The notes under the pieces: generated by a model
Told to the model about the DNA's origin: nothing
Seen by the model: the letters and a program-made list of their open reading frames with translations, nothing else
Database searches by the model: none
Position numbers and translations under genes: made by a program
Part shown: positions 53,783-63,735 of the stretch, in pieces
Numbering within the stretch: the stretch's first letter is position 1
Layout of the letters: every line of letters begins with the position of its first letter
DNA from: Phytopseudomonas daroniae
GTDB lineage: Bacteria; Pseudomonadota; Gammaproteobacteria; Pseudomonadales; Pseudomonadaceae
Assembly: GCF_004327285.1 (NCBI RefSeq)
Contig: NZ_QJUI01000015.1
Location: 91,403-155,402, forward strand
Reading direction: 5' to 3'
DNA length: 64,000 nt

Positions 53783-56700
53783 TCAACCCTCGACCTGACT
53801 CCACTGCTTGCTCAGGCGCTTGTCCGAAACCGCCATCTTCGTTCCCAACTGCTGGGCGAACAGGGAGACGCGATATTCCTCGAGCATCCAGCGGTAGAGC
53901 ATCAGGTTGGCGTCACGCTTGCCTTCCTGCAGGTGTTTGCCGAGGCGCGCCTGATACTGCTCCCAGTAACCGGCCAGCTCGCCACTCCACACGCGGTCAC
54001 GCTGCAGTTGTGCGGCGATCTTGTCGAAGCGTTGTTCGATGGCCTTGAGGTAGCGCGGGACTTCCTTGAGCCATTCGGCGGGCGTTTCGCGAACGAAGCC
54101 GGGATAGACCAGGTTGCCCAGCTGCGCCTTGATGTCGTTGAGGGCCACCGCCTGGGCCAGGTCGATCTTGCCCTTGAAGCGCTTCTGCAGGCCGTGCCAC
54201 AGCTTGAGAATTTCCAGGGTCAAGCGGGCCAGCCGTTCGGCGTGATCGGCCCAGGCACCGCGTTTTTTCTCGGCCAGGGCGGCCAGCGCAGCGCCATCGC
54301 GAGGCAGCGGTTGTTCGCCTTCGAGAATGCAGCTGTCGAGGCTGGCCAGGAGGATGTCCTCGACCAGCGCATCGACCCGCCCCAGATCGCGGTGCAGCAG
54401 GCCCAGTTCGGTCAGGCCCGGCAATTTGCCACGCAGGAACTTGGCTGGCTCGGCCAGCTGTTGCAGCAACAAGCGCTGCAGGGCACGACGGTGCTGGAAC
54501 TCGGCTTCGGCCTGGGTCGGGAAGCGCCCTTCCTTGACCACGCCAGCCTCTTCCACCAGAGCCGGGAACACGGTCATGGAAAGTCCGGCAACCTTCTGCT
54601 GAGTCTTCTCGGCGACCTGGGCGAAGCCCTTGGCCTCCACCGGTTTCTGCACCTTGTCGGCCTGCGGGATGGCCAGTGCGGCCTGGCTGGCCTCACTGAA
54701 GCGCGCCATCAGCTCGGCCAGATCACGGCCTTCGCCCAGGAATTTGCCGTGGGTATCGACCACCTCGATGTTCATCTTCAGGTGATGTTCGAGCTGCCGG
54801 GTCGCTTCGATCCACGCTTCGTCATTGATACGCACGCCGGTCATGCGCTGCAACTCGCGGCCCAGGCTTTCCGGCAGGCTGCCCTGGCCGAAGATGAGTT
54901 TGCTCAGGGCCGCGCCGACGAAGTCCGGCACCGGCACGAAGTTCTTGCGTAGCGCCTTGGGCAGACCGCGCACCAGATCGATGGCCTTGGCCTCGATCAG
55001 CCCCGGCACCAGCCATTCCAGGCGCTCGCCCGGTAGTTGCGGCAACAGCGGCGCCGGCACGCGCAGGGTCACGCCGTCTCGCGGGTGATTGGGCTCGAAG
55101 TGATAGCTCAGCGGCAGCTGCAATTCGCCGACGTGCAGGGTATCGGGATACTGGGCGGCGGTGACTTCCAGCGCCTCGCGGGCCAGCACGTCTTCCTCGC
55201 GCATCATCAGCAGCTGCGGCTCGATGGCGCTCTCGCGCTTGTACCAGCTCTCGAAGGTCGCGGTCTGATAGATGTCCTGGGGAATGCGCGCCTCGTAATA
55301 GGCGAACAGGGTTTCCTCGTCGGCGAGGATGTCGCGGCGACGCGCCTTGGCTTCCAGTTCGTCGAGCTTTTCCAGCAGCAGACGGTTGGCATTCAGGCAC
55401 TTGGTACGGCTGTTGATTTCGCCGCGCACCAACCCTTCGCGGATAAACAGCTCACGCGACGCCTGCGGGTCGATGGGCCCGTAATGCACGGGGCGGCGAC
55501 CGACCACGATCAGGCCGTACAGGGTGACCTGCTCAAAAGCCACCACCTGGCCGCGCTTCTTCTCCCAGTGCGGCTCGAAGTGGTTCTTCTTGATCAGGTG
55601 ACCGGCCAGCGGTTCGATCCAGTCCGGCTCGATCTTGGCCACCTGGCGGGCGAACAGCTTGGTGGTCTCGACCAGTTCCGCGGCCATGATCCAGTTGGGT
55701 TTCTTGCGGCCGATCACCGACGACGGATGCACCCAGAAACGTCGCTGGCGGGCACCGAGAAAGTCGCCCTCCTCGGCCTTCTGGCCGATCTGGCTGAGCA
55801 GGCCGCTGAGGATCGCCTTGTGCACCGCCGCATAACCCTTGGCGCGCTGCGCCGCTTCGTTGGCCTCGGCCTGCTCGCGGAGGATCACGTTGACCTTGGT
55901 GTCGGTGGTGGGCTGCAGCTCGCTCTTGTAGGAGCCCGCTTGCGGGCGATCAACAAGCCGGGAGTCAGGATCGCCCGCAAGCGGGCTCCTACGGGAAGCG
56001 TTATCGCCCAGTTGCAGATCCCTGGCCAGCAGCACCAGTTGCCGATGAGAATCACGCCACTCGCGCAGGCGCATGTAGTTGAGGAAGTTCTTCTTGCACC
56101 AGCTGCGCAGCGGGTTGGAGCCAAGCTCCTGGCGTTTTTCCTCGAAGCCGCGCCAGAGGTTGATCAACGCGGCGAAGTCCGAATCGACATCCTTCCACTG
56201 CGCATGGGCCTGGTCGGCGGCCTGCTGGCGATCCATGGGTCGCTCGCGCGGATCCTGCACCGACAGCGCACTGGCGACGATCAGCAGTTCCTGCAGGCTA
56301 CCGAGCTTGGCGGCCTCCAGCACCATGCGGCCGAGGCGCGGGTCGATGGGCAGGCGCGCCAGTTGACGCCCCAGCGGAGTCAGTTGCCCTTCGCGGTTGA
56401 CCGCCGAGAGCTCCTGCAAGAGGTTGAAACCATCGCTGATGGCCTTGCCATCCGGCGGCTCGATAAAGGGAAAATCCTCGATGCTGCCCAGGCGCAGGTG
56501 CAGCATCTGCAGGATCACCGCCGCCAGGTTGGTGCGCAGAATTTCCGGATCGGTGAACTCGGGCCGACCGAGGAAATCTTCCTCGCTGTACAGCCGCACG
56601 CAGATACCCGGCTCGACCCGGCCGCAACGGCCCTTGCGCTGGTTGGCGCTGGCCTGGGAAACGGCCTCGATGGGCAGGCGCTGCACCTTGGCGCGGTAGC

Positions 56701-57859
56701 TGTAGCGACTGATCCGCGCCGTGCCGCTGTCGATCACGTAGCGAATACCCGGCACCGTCAGCGAGGTTTCGGCGACGTTGGTGGCGAGCACGATCTTGCG
56801 CCCGGCCATGGGCGCGAAGATCTTCTGCTGCTCGGCAGGCGTCAGCCGCGCGTACAGCGGCAGCACCTCGGTAAAGCGCAGGTTGGCCTTGCGCAGCACT
56901 TCCGCGGCATCGCGAATCTCGCGTTCGCCAGGCAGGAAAATCAGCACGTCGCCCGGGCGCTTGCCCTCGGCATTCTCATGGGCGGCAATTTCGTCCAGCG
57001 CGGCGAGAATGCCCTGATCGACGGTGAGGTCGTCGAGCAGACGCTCGCCCTCCTCGTCCACCTCGGCGGCCAGCGGCCGGTACCAGGTTTCCACCGGATA
57101 GGTGCGGCCGGAGACTTCGACGATGGGCGCGTCCGGAAGGCCGGCCCCGCCAAAGTGCTTGCTGAAGCGCTCCAGATCGATGGTCGCCGAGGTGATGATC
57201 ACCTTGAGGTCAGGCCGACGCGGCAGCAGGGTCTTCAGATAACCGAGCAGAAAGTCGATGTTGAGGCTGCGTTCGTGGGCCTCGTCGACGATCAGGGTGT
57301 CGTACTTTTCCAGGTAGCGATCATGCTGGGTTTCGGCGAGCAGGATGCCGTCGGTCATCAGCTTGATCAGCGAACTGTCCTTGCTCTGATCCTCGAAGCG
57401 CACCTGATAACCGACCAGCTCGCCCAACGGCGTGCCGATCTCCTCGGCCACCCGCGTCGCCACACTGCGCGCCGCCAGCCGGCGTGGCTGGGTGTGGCCG
57501 ATCAGGCCGTGCTGGCCACGACCGATCTCCAGGCAGATCTTCGGCAACTGGGTGGTCTTGCCCGAACCGGTCTCGCCGGCGATCACCAGCACCTGATGCT
57601 TGGCCAGCGCGGCCTTGATCTCGTCGCGCTTGGCAGCGATCGGCAGCGCATCGTCGTAACGCATCACCGGCACGCTCAAGCGCCGCGCCTCGACCTTCGC
57701 GCAGGACGCCTGGAAGCGCTCCAGCCATTGCGCCTGCTTGGCTTCGTCGGGCTTCTTCTGCAACTCGTGCAACTGCCGACGCAGACGATGGCGGTCGGCG
57801 ATCATGGCGTGGTCGAGGTTGTTCTGCAGGGCAGCGAAATCGAAGGGGACGTCGGTCAT
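53783..57859 (-). CDS. hrpA: ATP-dependent RNA helicase HrpA
   Basis: DEAH-box helicase of 1358 residues, which in E. coli acts on stalled ribosomes and mRNA. N-terminal helicase core: Walker A GETGSGKTTQL, DEAH in LIVDEAHERSLN, SATID, LATNVAETSLTVPG and QRKGRCGR; then HA2/OB domains and the long DUF3418 C-terminus. Residues about 623-644 (ASRRSPLAGDPDSRLVDRPQ then AGSYKS) are encoded by an in-frame REPIN absent from the normal protein, placed in a linker after the HA2-like region. Otherwise full length. Confidence 0.96.
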   Translation of the reverse strand: MTDVPFDFAALQNNLDHAMIADRHRLRRQLHELQKKPDEAKQAQWLERFQASCAKVEARRLSVPVMRYDDALPIAAKRDEIKAALAKHQVLVIAGETGSGKTTQLPKICLEIGRGQHGLIGHTQPRRLAARSVATRVAEEIGTPLGELVGYQVRFEDQSKDSSLIKLMTDGILLAETQHDRYLEKYDTLIVDEAHERSLNIDFLLGYLKTLLPRRPDLKVIITSATIDLERFSKHFGGAGLPDAPIVEVSGRTYPVETWYRPLAAEVDEEGERLLDDLTVDQGILAALDEIAAHENAEGKRPGDVLIFLPGEREIRDAAEVLRKANLRFTEVLPLYARLTPAEQQKIFAPMAGRKIVLATNVAETSLTVPGIRYVIDSGTARISRYSYRAKVQRLPIEAVSQASANQRKGRCGRVEPGICVRLYSEEDFLGRPEFTDPEILRTNLAAVILQMLHLRLGSIEDFPFIEPPDGKAISDGFNLLQELSAVNREGQLTPLGRQLARLPIDPRLGRMVLEAAKLGSLQELLIVASALSVQDPRERPMDRQQAADQAHAQWKDVDSDFAALINLWRGFEEKRQELGSNPLRSWCKKNFLNYMRLREWRDSHRQLVLLARDLQLGDNASRRSPLAGDPDSRLVDRPQAGSYKSELQPTTDTKVNVILREQAEANEAAQRAKGYAAVHKAILSGLLSQIGQKAEEGDFLGARQRRFWVHPSSVIGRKKPNWIMAAELVETTKLFARQVAKIEPDWIEPLAGHLIKKNHFEPHWEKKRGQVVAFEQVTLYGLIVVGRRPVHYGPIDPQASRELFIREGLVRGEINSRTKCLNANRLLLEKLDELEAKARRRDILADEETLFAYYEARIPQDIYQTATFESWYKRESAIEPQLLMMREEDVLAREALEVTAAQYPDTLHVGELQLPLSYHFEPNHPRDGVTLRVPAPLLPQLPGERLEWLVPGLIEAKAIDLVRGLPKALRKNFVPVPDFVGAALSKLIFGQGSLPESLGRELQRMTGVRINDEAWIEATRQLEHHLKMNIEVVDTHGKFLGEGRDLAELMARFSEASQAALAIPQADKVQKPVEAKGFAQVAEKTQQKVAGLSMTVFPALVEEAGVVKEGRFPTQAEAEFQHRRALQRLLLQQLAEPAKFLRGKLPGLTELGLLHRDLGRVDALVEDILLASLDSCILEGEQPLPRDGAALAALAEKKRGAWADHAERLARLTLEILKLWHGLQKRFKGKIDLAQAVALNDIKAQLGNLVYPGFVRETPAEWLKEVPRYLKAIEQRFDKIAAQLQRDRVWSGELAGYWEQYQARLGKHLQEGKRDANLMLYRWMLEEYRVSLFAQQLGTKMAVSDKRLSKQWSQVEG
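55928..55992. repeat. REPIN inside hrpA
   Basis: Perfect 23-base inverted arms, the left beginning GTAGGAGCCCGCTTGCGGGC (55928-55950) and its exact reverse complement at 55970-55992, separated by 19 bases. The reading frame of hrpA passes straight through without a stop. Confidence 0.92.
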
Positions 57860-58004
57860 CAGGCTCGAGGGGTCGCGGAAAAAGGTGGGATTGTCGCAGA
57901 TTCCACACCAAGGCGTGCAGGGTGGGGCCGTCGATAGACGGCGTCTGGCGACCCCACAGGCAGCAACCCTCGGATTGCATGCCGACGGGCGGTTGACTCC
58001 CTCA

Positions 58005-58032
58005 TTGACATATCGGTAAATCTCGATATTAT
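58005..58032 (+). promoter_or_regulatory. arsR promoter with operator between -35 and -10
   Basis: TTGACA (58005-58010), 16 bases, TATTAT (58027-58032). The palindrome ATATCG-N8-CGATAT at 58010-58029 fills the spacer. The predicted start of transcription is at or next to the ATG at 58040, with only AGG nearby, so the message may be leaderless. Confidence 0.75.
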
Positions 58033-58039
58033 CAGGCTC

Positions 58040-58342
58040 ATGGAATTGATCGAAATATTCAAAGCCCTCTCAAACCGTACGCGCCTTGAAATCCTCAAGG
58101 GGTTGAAGGATCCGGTGAAGAACTTCCCTCCACAGGATGAAGGGGACGTTCATACGGTGGGCGTCTGCGTCAGTAGCATTCAAGAAGGCGTCGGCCTGTC
58201 GCAGTCGACAGTGTCCGATTACCTTGCGACGCTGCAACGAGTGGGCCTGGTCGAAGTCCGGCGCATCGGGCAGTGGACCTACTACAAGCGCAATGAAGCA
58301 AACATCAGTGCTCTTGCCGAGATCATAGGTAAGGAGCTGTAA
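58040..58342 (+). CDS. ArsR-family transcriptional repressor
   Basis: 100 residues, single winged helix: IEIFKALSNRTRLEILKGLKD, recognition helix GLSQSTVSDYLATLQRVGLV, wing RRIGQWTYYKRNE. The arsenic CVC motif is missing; the only cysteine is in VGVCVSS, so it may sense electrophiles or quinones rather than metals. Very likely autoregulated through the operator in its promoter, and represses the following oxidoreductase through two further copies. Confidence 0.9.
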   Translation: MELIEIFKALSNRTRLEILKGLKDPVKNFPPQDEGDVHTVGVCVSSIQEGVGLSQSTVSDYLATLQRVGLVEVRRIGQWTYYKRNEANISALAEIIGKEL

Positions 58343-58356
58343 TTTTTTACCCTTAA

Positions 58357-58376
58357 ATATCGACAAATCCCGATAT
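58357..58376. promoter_or_regulatory. ArsR-type operator, second copy
   Basis: ATATCGACAAATCCCGATAT, same ATATCG-N8-CGATAT pattern as in the arsR promoter. Confidence 0.75.
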
Positions 58377-58448
58377 CCCATTTTGTCGAAGCGAGGACTC
58401 ACAATGAACTGAGATCATAGGAAAAACCCGTAAATTTTTTGCCTTTTT

Positions 58449-58468
58449 ATATCGAAAAATACCGATAT
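58449..58468. promoter_or_regulatory. ArsR-type operator, third copy
   Basis: ATATCGAAAAATACCGATAT, exactly 92 bases after the second copy and 29 bases before the oxidoreductase start. Confidence 0.75.
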
Positions 58469-58496
58469 CCCTTTTTACCGAAACGAGGATCTACTA

Positions 58497-59471
<975 letters not shown>

Positions 59472-59512
59472 GTGCGTACTTTTAACGGTTCAAGTCATTT
59501 TGGAGAAACACC

Positions 59513-59863
59513 ATGATTTATGAGATCGCTCTGCTCCCCGTTCACAAAGAACGCATTGAAGCCTTCAGACGTGCATTCGCCGAAGTTGCGCCTTTGCTCA
59601 CCCGCGCAAAGGGTTACGGCGGCCACATGCTAGCGCAAGGGATTGAAACCCCCGAGCAGTTCAACCTGATAGTGCGATGGCAATCACTCGAGGATCACAC
59701 GCCGGGCTTCGAAGCGAGTGAAGACCATCGGATATTCATGCTGGGCCTGGAGGAACATTTTTCGGAAGAACCGAAGGTTTACCACATCGAGGAGGCGGCT
59801 TTTACTACTGGAGATCATAAAGATCAGAACAGCGCCTTTGACATGGTAATGCCAGTGCCTTAG
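59513..59863 (+). CDS. Antibiotic biosynthesis monooxygenase (ABM) domain protein
   Basis: 116 residues, ferredoxin-like dimeric ABM fold: MIYEIALLPVHKERIEAFRR, KGYGGHMLAQGIETPEQFNL, VRWQSLEDHTPGFEASEDHR. Members such as YgiN oxidise quinols or act on reactive aromatic compounds, and here pair with a quinone-reductase-like gene. GGAG seven bases before the ATG. Likely last gene of the ArsR-controlled operon. Confidence 0.85.
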   Translation: MIYEIALLPVHKERIEAFRRAFAEVAPLLTRAKGYGGHMLAQGIETPEQFNLIVRWQSLEDHTPGFEASEDHRIFMLGLEEHFSEEPKVYHIEEAAFTTGDHKDQNSAFDMVMPVP

Positions 59864-60261
59864 GAAGTTGTGGGCTTTAAATAATTGGCCGTTAGACAAT
59901 AATCGGGAACAGACCACGATTTATCTGGAGAAATTAATCGTGGCCTGCCCCCTATTATTAATAGTAGGTCGAAATGCGCACAGTTTGACACTCTCAGTCT
60001 GCTCGGCGTATCCACGACGACCATGCATCAAACCAGTCTTCGCGAGGGGCAGCTATTGGCCGTATCGCTGCCGACCGTGGGGGCTGCTTTCGGCCAGAAG
60101 CGAGCAGTCAGATGTGTCTAGAAATCGGGGGCAATTCAGATTAATCATTTGTAATCCGGATGTCTGAGCTGGTTGATGGTGTCGCATTTGATTACGCCGC
60201 CCCTTATCGATGGAAGTCGAGTGATCGGCGCAATGGCATGGCGATTAACCCTAGACCGGAG
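59864..60261. other. Gene-free region with probable mobile-element debris
   Basis: No supported coding sequence. GGGGGCTGCTTTCGGCCAGA and following bases near 60081 resemble non-coding debris often found at island borders, though no element can be named. It marks the left border of the AT-richer HEPN/ATPase cassette. Confidence 0.35.
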
Positions 60262-61020
60262 TTACAGGGCATCTTTGCTAAGATCATCTAAGGCCTCGTG
60301 GATCCTGTCTCTGATTTCTTGGGCAAGACGACTAATCTGGCTCAAGGAATGCTGAACTTCTTTCGCTTCTAGAGGAATTGTCTCATCGTCAATCGTTTTT
60401 CCGTTGCGATGAACGATGTCGTGGCGCGTCTCACATATCGATGAGAATGGCCCCAAATCGAGCCCCTCTGCGCGCTTTCCTATCATCGCGTGCAATACGT
60501 TGCGAATGGTTGCTGGGTTGTGGAACGTAAGATTGCTAAGCACGCTCAGAATGACTCCGCTAACCCCTTTCGGGTGTTGGGCTATTTGTTTCAGGGTGTA
60601 TTTCTGTTTTCCATTAAGCTCATCAACGTTGGCAACCATACTGGCCATAAATTGGGGGGTGCTGACAACGAGCGTCCGGACAGTCGTGCCAATGAAGGTT
60701 TCTAGCAGAGTCACCGCATGGACGTAGACCATCTTGTTGACGGTGTAGGCGTGTACTTGGCCCTGCCCGAGCTGCAGCAGGCTTGTGGCAATGGCAATCT
60801 CATGTACGAAATCGCTGTAGAGACGATTGTACGAATGGCGCTCAAGCCAACGGTACTCTGCTTCCTCATCCAGCCAAGCCAACATGTCAGCGTATTCGGC
60901 CTCAAGCTCTTCCCAGCCTGGCGTGTATTCATCCGCATCAGGGTTGCCGAGCCTTCCACGGATCCACTCAGCTCGCCTCTCGGACTCTAGCTCGAAAAGA
61001 TGCTCCTTCATGCTGCCCAT
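60262..61020 (-). CDS. HEPN-motif protein paired with the large ATPase
   Basis: 252 residues, largely alpha-helical, soluble. The N-terminal part is very acidic (WEELEAEYADMLAWLDEEAE); the second half has VHAVTLLETFIGTTVR and then CETRHDIVHRNGK, a textbook HEPN R-x4-H ribonuclease motif (RHDIVH) followed by the usual Asn-Gly. HEPN proteins of this shape act as RNA-cleaving toxins or defence effectors. AAGGAG is seven bases before the ATG at 61020. It follows the ATPase gene by 105 bases on the same strand. No exact family assigned; its substrate is unknown. Confidence 0.78.
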   Translation of the reverse strand: MGSMKEHLFELESERRAEWIRGRLGNPDADEYTPGWEELEAEYADMLAWLDEEAEYRWLERHSYNRLYSDFVHEIAIATSLLQLGQGQVHAYTVNKMVYVHAVTLLETFIGTTVRTLVVSTPQFMASMVANVDELNGKQKYTLKQIAQHPKGVSGVILSVLSNLTFHNPATIRNVLHAMIGKRAEGLDLGPFSSICETRHDIVHRNGKTIDDETIPLEAKEVQHSLSQISRLAQEIRDRIHEALDDLSKDAL

Positions 61021-61125
61021 GTTGGCACTCCTTAATAGCGCGACTCGCGCCTTTCATTGGGCATTCGATGAATACGATACTCATCACACAAAGCATTTAT
61101 GATCAGCTAGCGAATTGTCAGGTCA

Positions 61126-63735
61126 TCATGCTGCCCGCTCTTGGTACTGCTTCATCCAAGCCGCTAACGAGCGCATATCAGCCTCAAGATCAGCAAGCTC
61201 GAGCGGCACACTCGGTAAGTCATCGGCTTGTGAGTGCTCATACACCGAGTACCGGCTCATCAGGTCATCAATCAGGTCACAATCCTCTTGAGTGATGTGC
61301 ACAAGCTTTCTTAGCAGGCCCTTAGTCATGATATCTCTGCGAAATCGGAGTACCACACCATTGATCAATACAATCTCCACAGCGCGCTCGACAATGATCC
61401 TGAAATCACTGCAAACGCTTTTGGCCATGAGGTCGTAGCTCTCGGCATCACCTTCGGCCTGATGCTTTTTGAGCCTCGGCAGGGACTCATCCAAAAGCTT
61501 GTTGATGGCATTTTTTGGCTTCGAATCGCGGGCACTCTGGCCAGCCAGAATCCCTGAAATTTTGTCTAAACGGCGTAGTGTCTGCACATGATGGACGATG
61601 TCGGGGATGCTCGGGTTGTCCGCAACTTTCTTGATCGCCGCATCAAGCAATGCTACCAACGAAAGCCTATGAGTAAATATGATCACCTGACGCGTTTGTG
61701 CCAGCTCAACCAATCTCGCAACTACACGTTCCTCGAAGTCTTGATCCAGGGATGAGATCGGGTCGTCAAAGATAAAAGGCGCCACCTGGTTCGAACCTGT
61801 GATGTCGGCCAGGAACGCGGCCAGGGCAACAATCCGCGTCTCACCTTCGCTCAGAATCTGTTCCGGAGGACGATTCCCCTTGGCGCCTACGAGAGCCAGT
61901 CCAAATGTAGTCCGGCCTTTACCCAAGGTTTTGCTCAGTGGCGCCACCGGCAACCTTGAACCTCCTAGTCGCTTGAGCTCGGCGGCAAATCGGGTTTGAT
62001 AGCCAGCGTCGAGTTCGGATTTTGCCAGCTCATTATTCTTGGACGTCAGGGCATTGGTTGCGGCAAGTCGAGCTGCTTTTCCATACTGATCAACCGCCAC
62101 TAACCGTTCGCGCTCTGCCAAAATCGAATCTTTATTCTGCGAGAGCCATTGCATGCCTTTGAGCTTGCGAACCCGATCCTCCATCTCTTGCCGTTTGCCG
62201 TCTTGAAGAAGCTCTTTTAGCGCTTTTTCTTCCGTCTCCAACCCCGCCGACCGGCCACTTAACGCCTGGTCTATATGCGACCAATTAAAGGAGCCGACTA
62301 GCTCAGCTTCGCTTGCAGTCTCCATATCAGATCGTCGTTTCACGAGCGCTTTGTGCCACTCGAGCGCGGCCTGCTGGTCGACCTTCAGCACCGACATATG
62401 AGCCAGCCAATCTTGCTCGTTAGGCGCCTGAGGAAGGGCTTTGATGAGATTTTTGAGTGTCTCTTCAGCACTCTTGGCTGCGCGCTCCAGGCCATCCGTG
62501 ACGAACTGCTCGAAATGACTCAGACGGCTGGCGGCGTTATCGCTGAGCTCCTGCTGACACAGCACGCACTTGGCCTCATCAGAGACAACAGGAAACGGCT
62601 GTTCTGGATACGCATGCGACTGTGAATAGACTCGCGCCTGCTTCCATAACTCTTGCCAAATCGGCTCCCCTACGCCTTCAAGAGGGGCATCTGCAAAAAG
62701 TTTCTGGGCAGACTCCTGAGCGGCTTCGCGCTTCAGTTTGGCTTGAGCCTGTGCATCGACGAGCTGTAATAAGACTACATCCGAGAGCTTGTCCTTAAGG
62801 GTGCCCATCGTACTCAGCACGTTGGCCAGCGCCCGCTTCTCTTTTTCGATTTCGCCGATTCGAGTCGCGACATCTTTCTGAGCCAAGACACCTTCATGCG
62901 CAATCCGCTCGGCATCCAGCTCAGGGGTGTACTGGCAAGCTTTTTCAATGGCCGCAACTGTCATGGTTGGCTTCAGCGCATCAATCCATCGCTTTTCTTC
63001 AGTGATGCCGATATCTGAAGGAAACTGGGGGAGCGCGCTGATCAGGGCGGTTTTTGAAGCCGTCAGGTGCTGACTGACCCTGTCCGAAATCGCGATCAAC
63101 GCTGCCACGAACTTCATCTGGCTTGGTTCGTAACTTGCCTCGGTTTTGCCCATGTAAAGAGTTGCGGTTTTGGAGTCAAAAATCTGTGCATGTCGCAGCT
63201 TTGGATGAGCACCATCGCCAATGTTCCAGTCTACGATTCCAGACTTGCCCCCAACCGAAAGGTGAAATCTCGCCCGGCAGGCAACGGTCTCCTCCAGAAA
63301 GACGTTCGGATGAATCTCGTCCTTGGATCTTGAGCCACAGGCTTGCTTCAGAAGCCGCGCGAAGCCGCTTTTGCCTGAGCCATTCTGACCATAAAAAACC
63401 GAGATGTTTGCGGCACTAAAGGGTAGCTCAGCCCCTTGTTTGACTGCGTTCAGCCCATAGACATCTGAGATATGGTCGATACAAATTGGGGGGCGATTGG
63501 CGGCAATCGCTAATGAACCTGGTGCCACCGTCCCGAAGCCGGGATCGGTTCCTTTGCTCAACTCGATGATGCAAAGCCGGGCCAGCTCGGAAATGTCGTC
63601 ATCCGTCGGCGGCCTTTTGGTGTCGATCAGATTCTTCGCTGCAGTTTGAAGCCAGCGATTTCGCTCACCAAGCCAAGACTCAAAATCGTCGACCAAGGGA
63701 GCGTCTTGACTACCTAACTCCTGAAGACCTGACAT
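61126..63735 (-). CDS. Large ABC/AAA-type ATPase with CxxC hook, RloC/PrrC-like (AAA_13 family)
   Basis: 869 residues, no membrane segment. Walker A GQNGSGKSG near 116-124; long coiled-coil middle with a single CVLC hook motif near 387-390; ABC-like signature LSEGETRIVALAAFLADI near 630; Walker B APFIFDDPISSLD near 650; C-terminal helical region about 690-869. The C-terminus holds RIIVE with a histidine 34 residues after the Arg, recalling the PrrC/RloC Arg-Glu-His nuclease triad, and RYSVYEH, an R-x5-H HEPN-like motif. The layout matches RloC anticodon nucleases. AAGGAGGG lies six bases before the ATG. AT-richer than the genome average. Confidence 0.85.
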   Translation of the reverse strand: MSGLQELGSQDAPLVDDFESWLGERNRWLQTAAKNLIDTKRPPTDDDISELARLCIIELSKGTDPGFGTVAPGSLAIAANRPPICIDHISDVYGLNAVKQGAELPFSAANISVFYGQNGSGKSGFARLLKQACGSRSKDEIHPNVFLEETVACRARFHLSVGGKSGIVDWNIGDGAHPKLRHAQIFDSKTATLYMGKTEASYEPSQMKFVAALIAISDRVSQHLTASKTALISALPQFPSDIGITEEKRWIDALKPTMTVAAIEKACQYTPELDAERIAHEGVLAQKDVATRIGEIEKEKRALANVLSTMGTLKDKLSDVVLLQLVDAQAQAKLKREAAQESAQKLFADAPLEGVGEPIWQELWKQARVYSQSHAYPEQPFPVVSDEAKCVLCQQELSDNAASRLSHFEQFVTDGLERAAKSAEETLKNLIKALPQAPNEQDWLAHMSVLKVDQQAALEWHKALVKRRSDMETASEAELVGSFNWSHIDQALSGRSAGLETEEKALKELLQDGKRQEMEDRVRKLKGMQWLSQNKDSILAERERLVAVDQYGKAARLAATNALTSKNNELAKSELDAGYQTRFAAELKRLGGSRLPVAPLSKTLGKGRTTFGLALVGAKGNRPPEQILSEGETRIVALAAFLADITGSNQVAPFIFDDPISSLDQDFEERVVARLVELAQTRQVIIFTHRLSLVALLDAAIKKVADNPSIPDIVHHVQTLRRLDKISGILAGQSARDSKPKNAINKLLDESLPRLKKHQAEGDAESYDLMAKSVCSDFRIIVERAVEIVLINGVVLRFRRDIMTKGLLRKLVHITQEDCDLIDDLMSRYSVYEHSQADDLPSVPLELADLEADMRSLAAWMKQYQERAA

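Noticed and set aside
55037..57937. 966-codon open frame on the plus strand opposite hrpA
   Set aside because: Mirror of hrpA in GC-rich DNA; no recognisable motif or ribosome site, while the minus strand carries all helicase motifs.
58040..58342. Arsenic resistance regulator
   Set aside because: The family fold is present but the metal-binding cysteine pair is missing and no arsenate or arsenite genes are adjacent.
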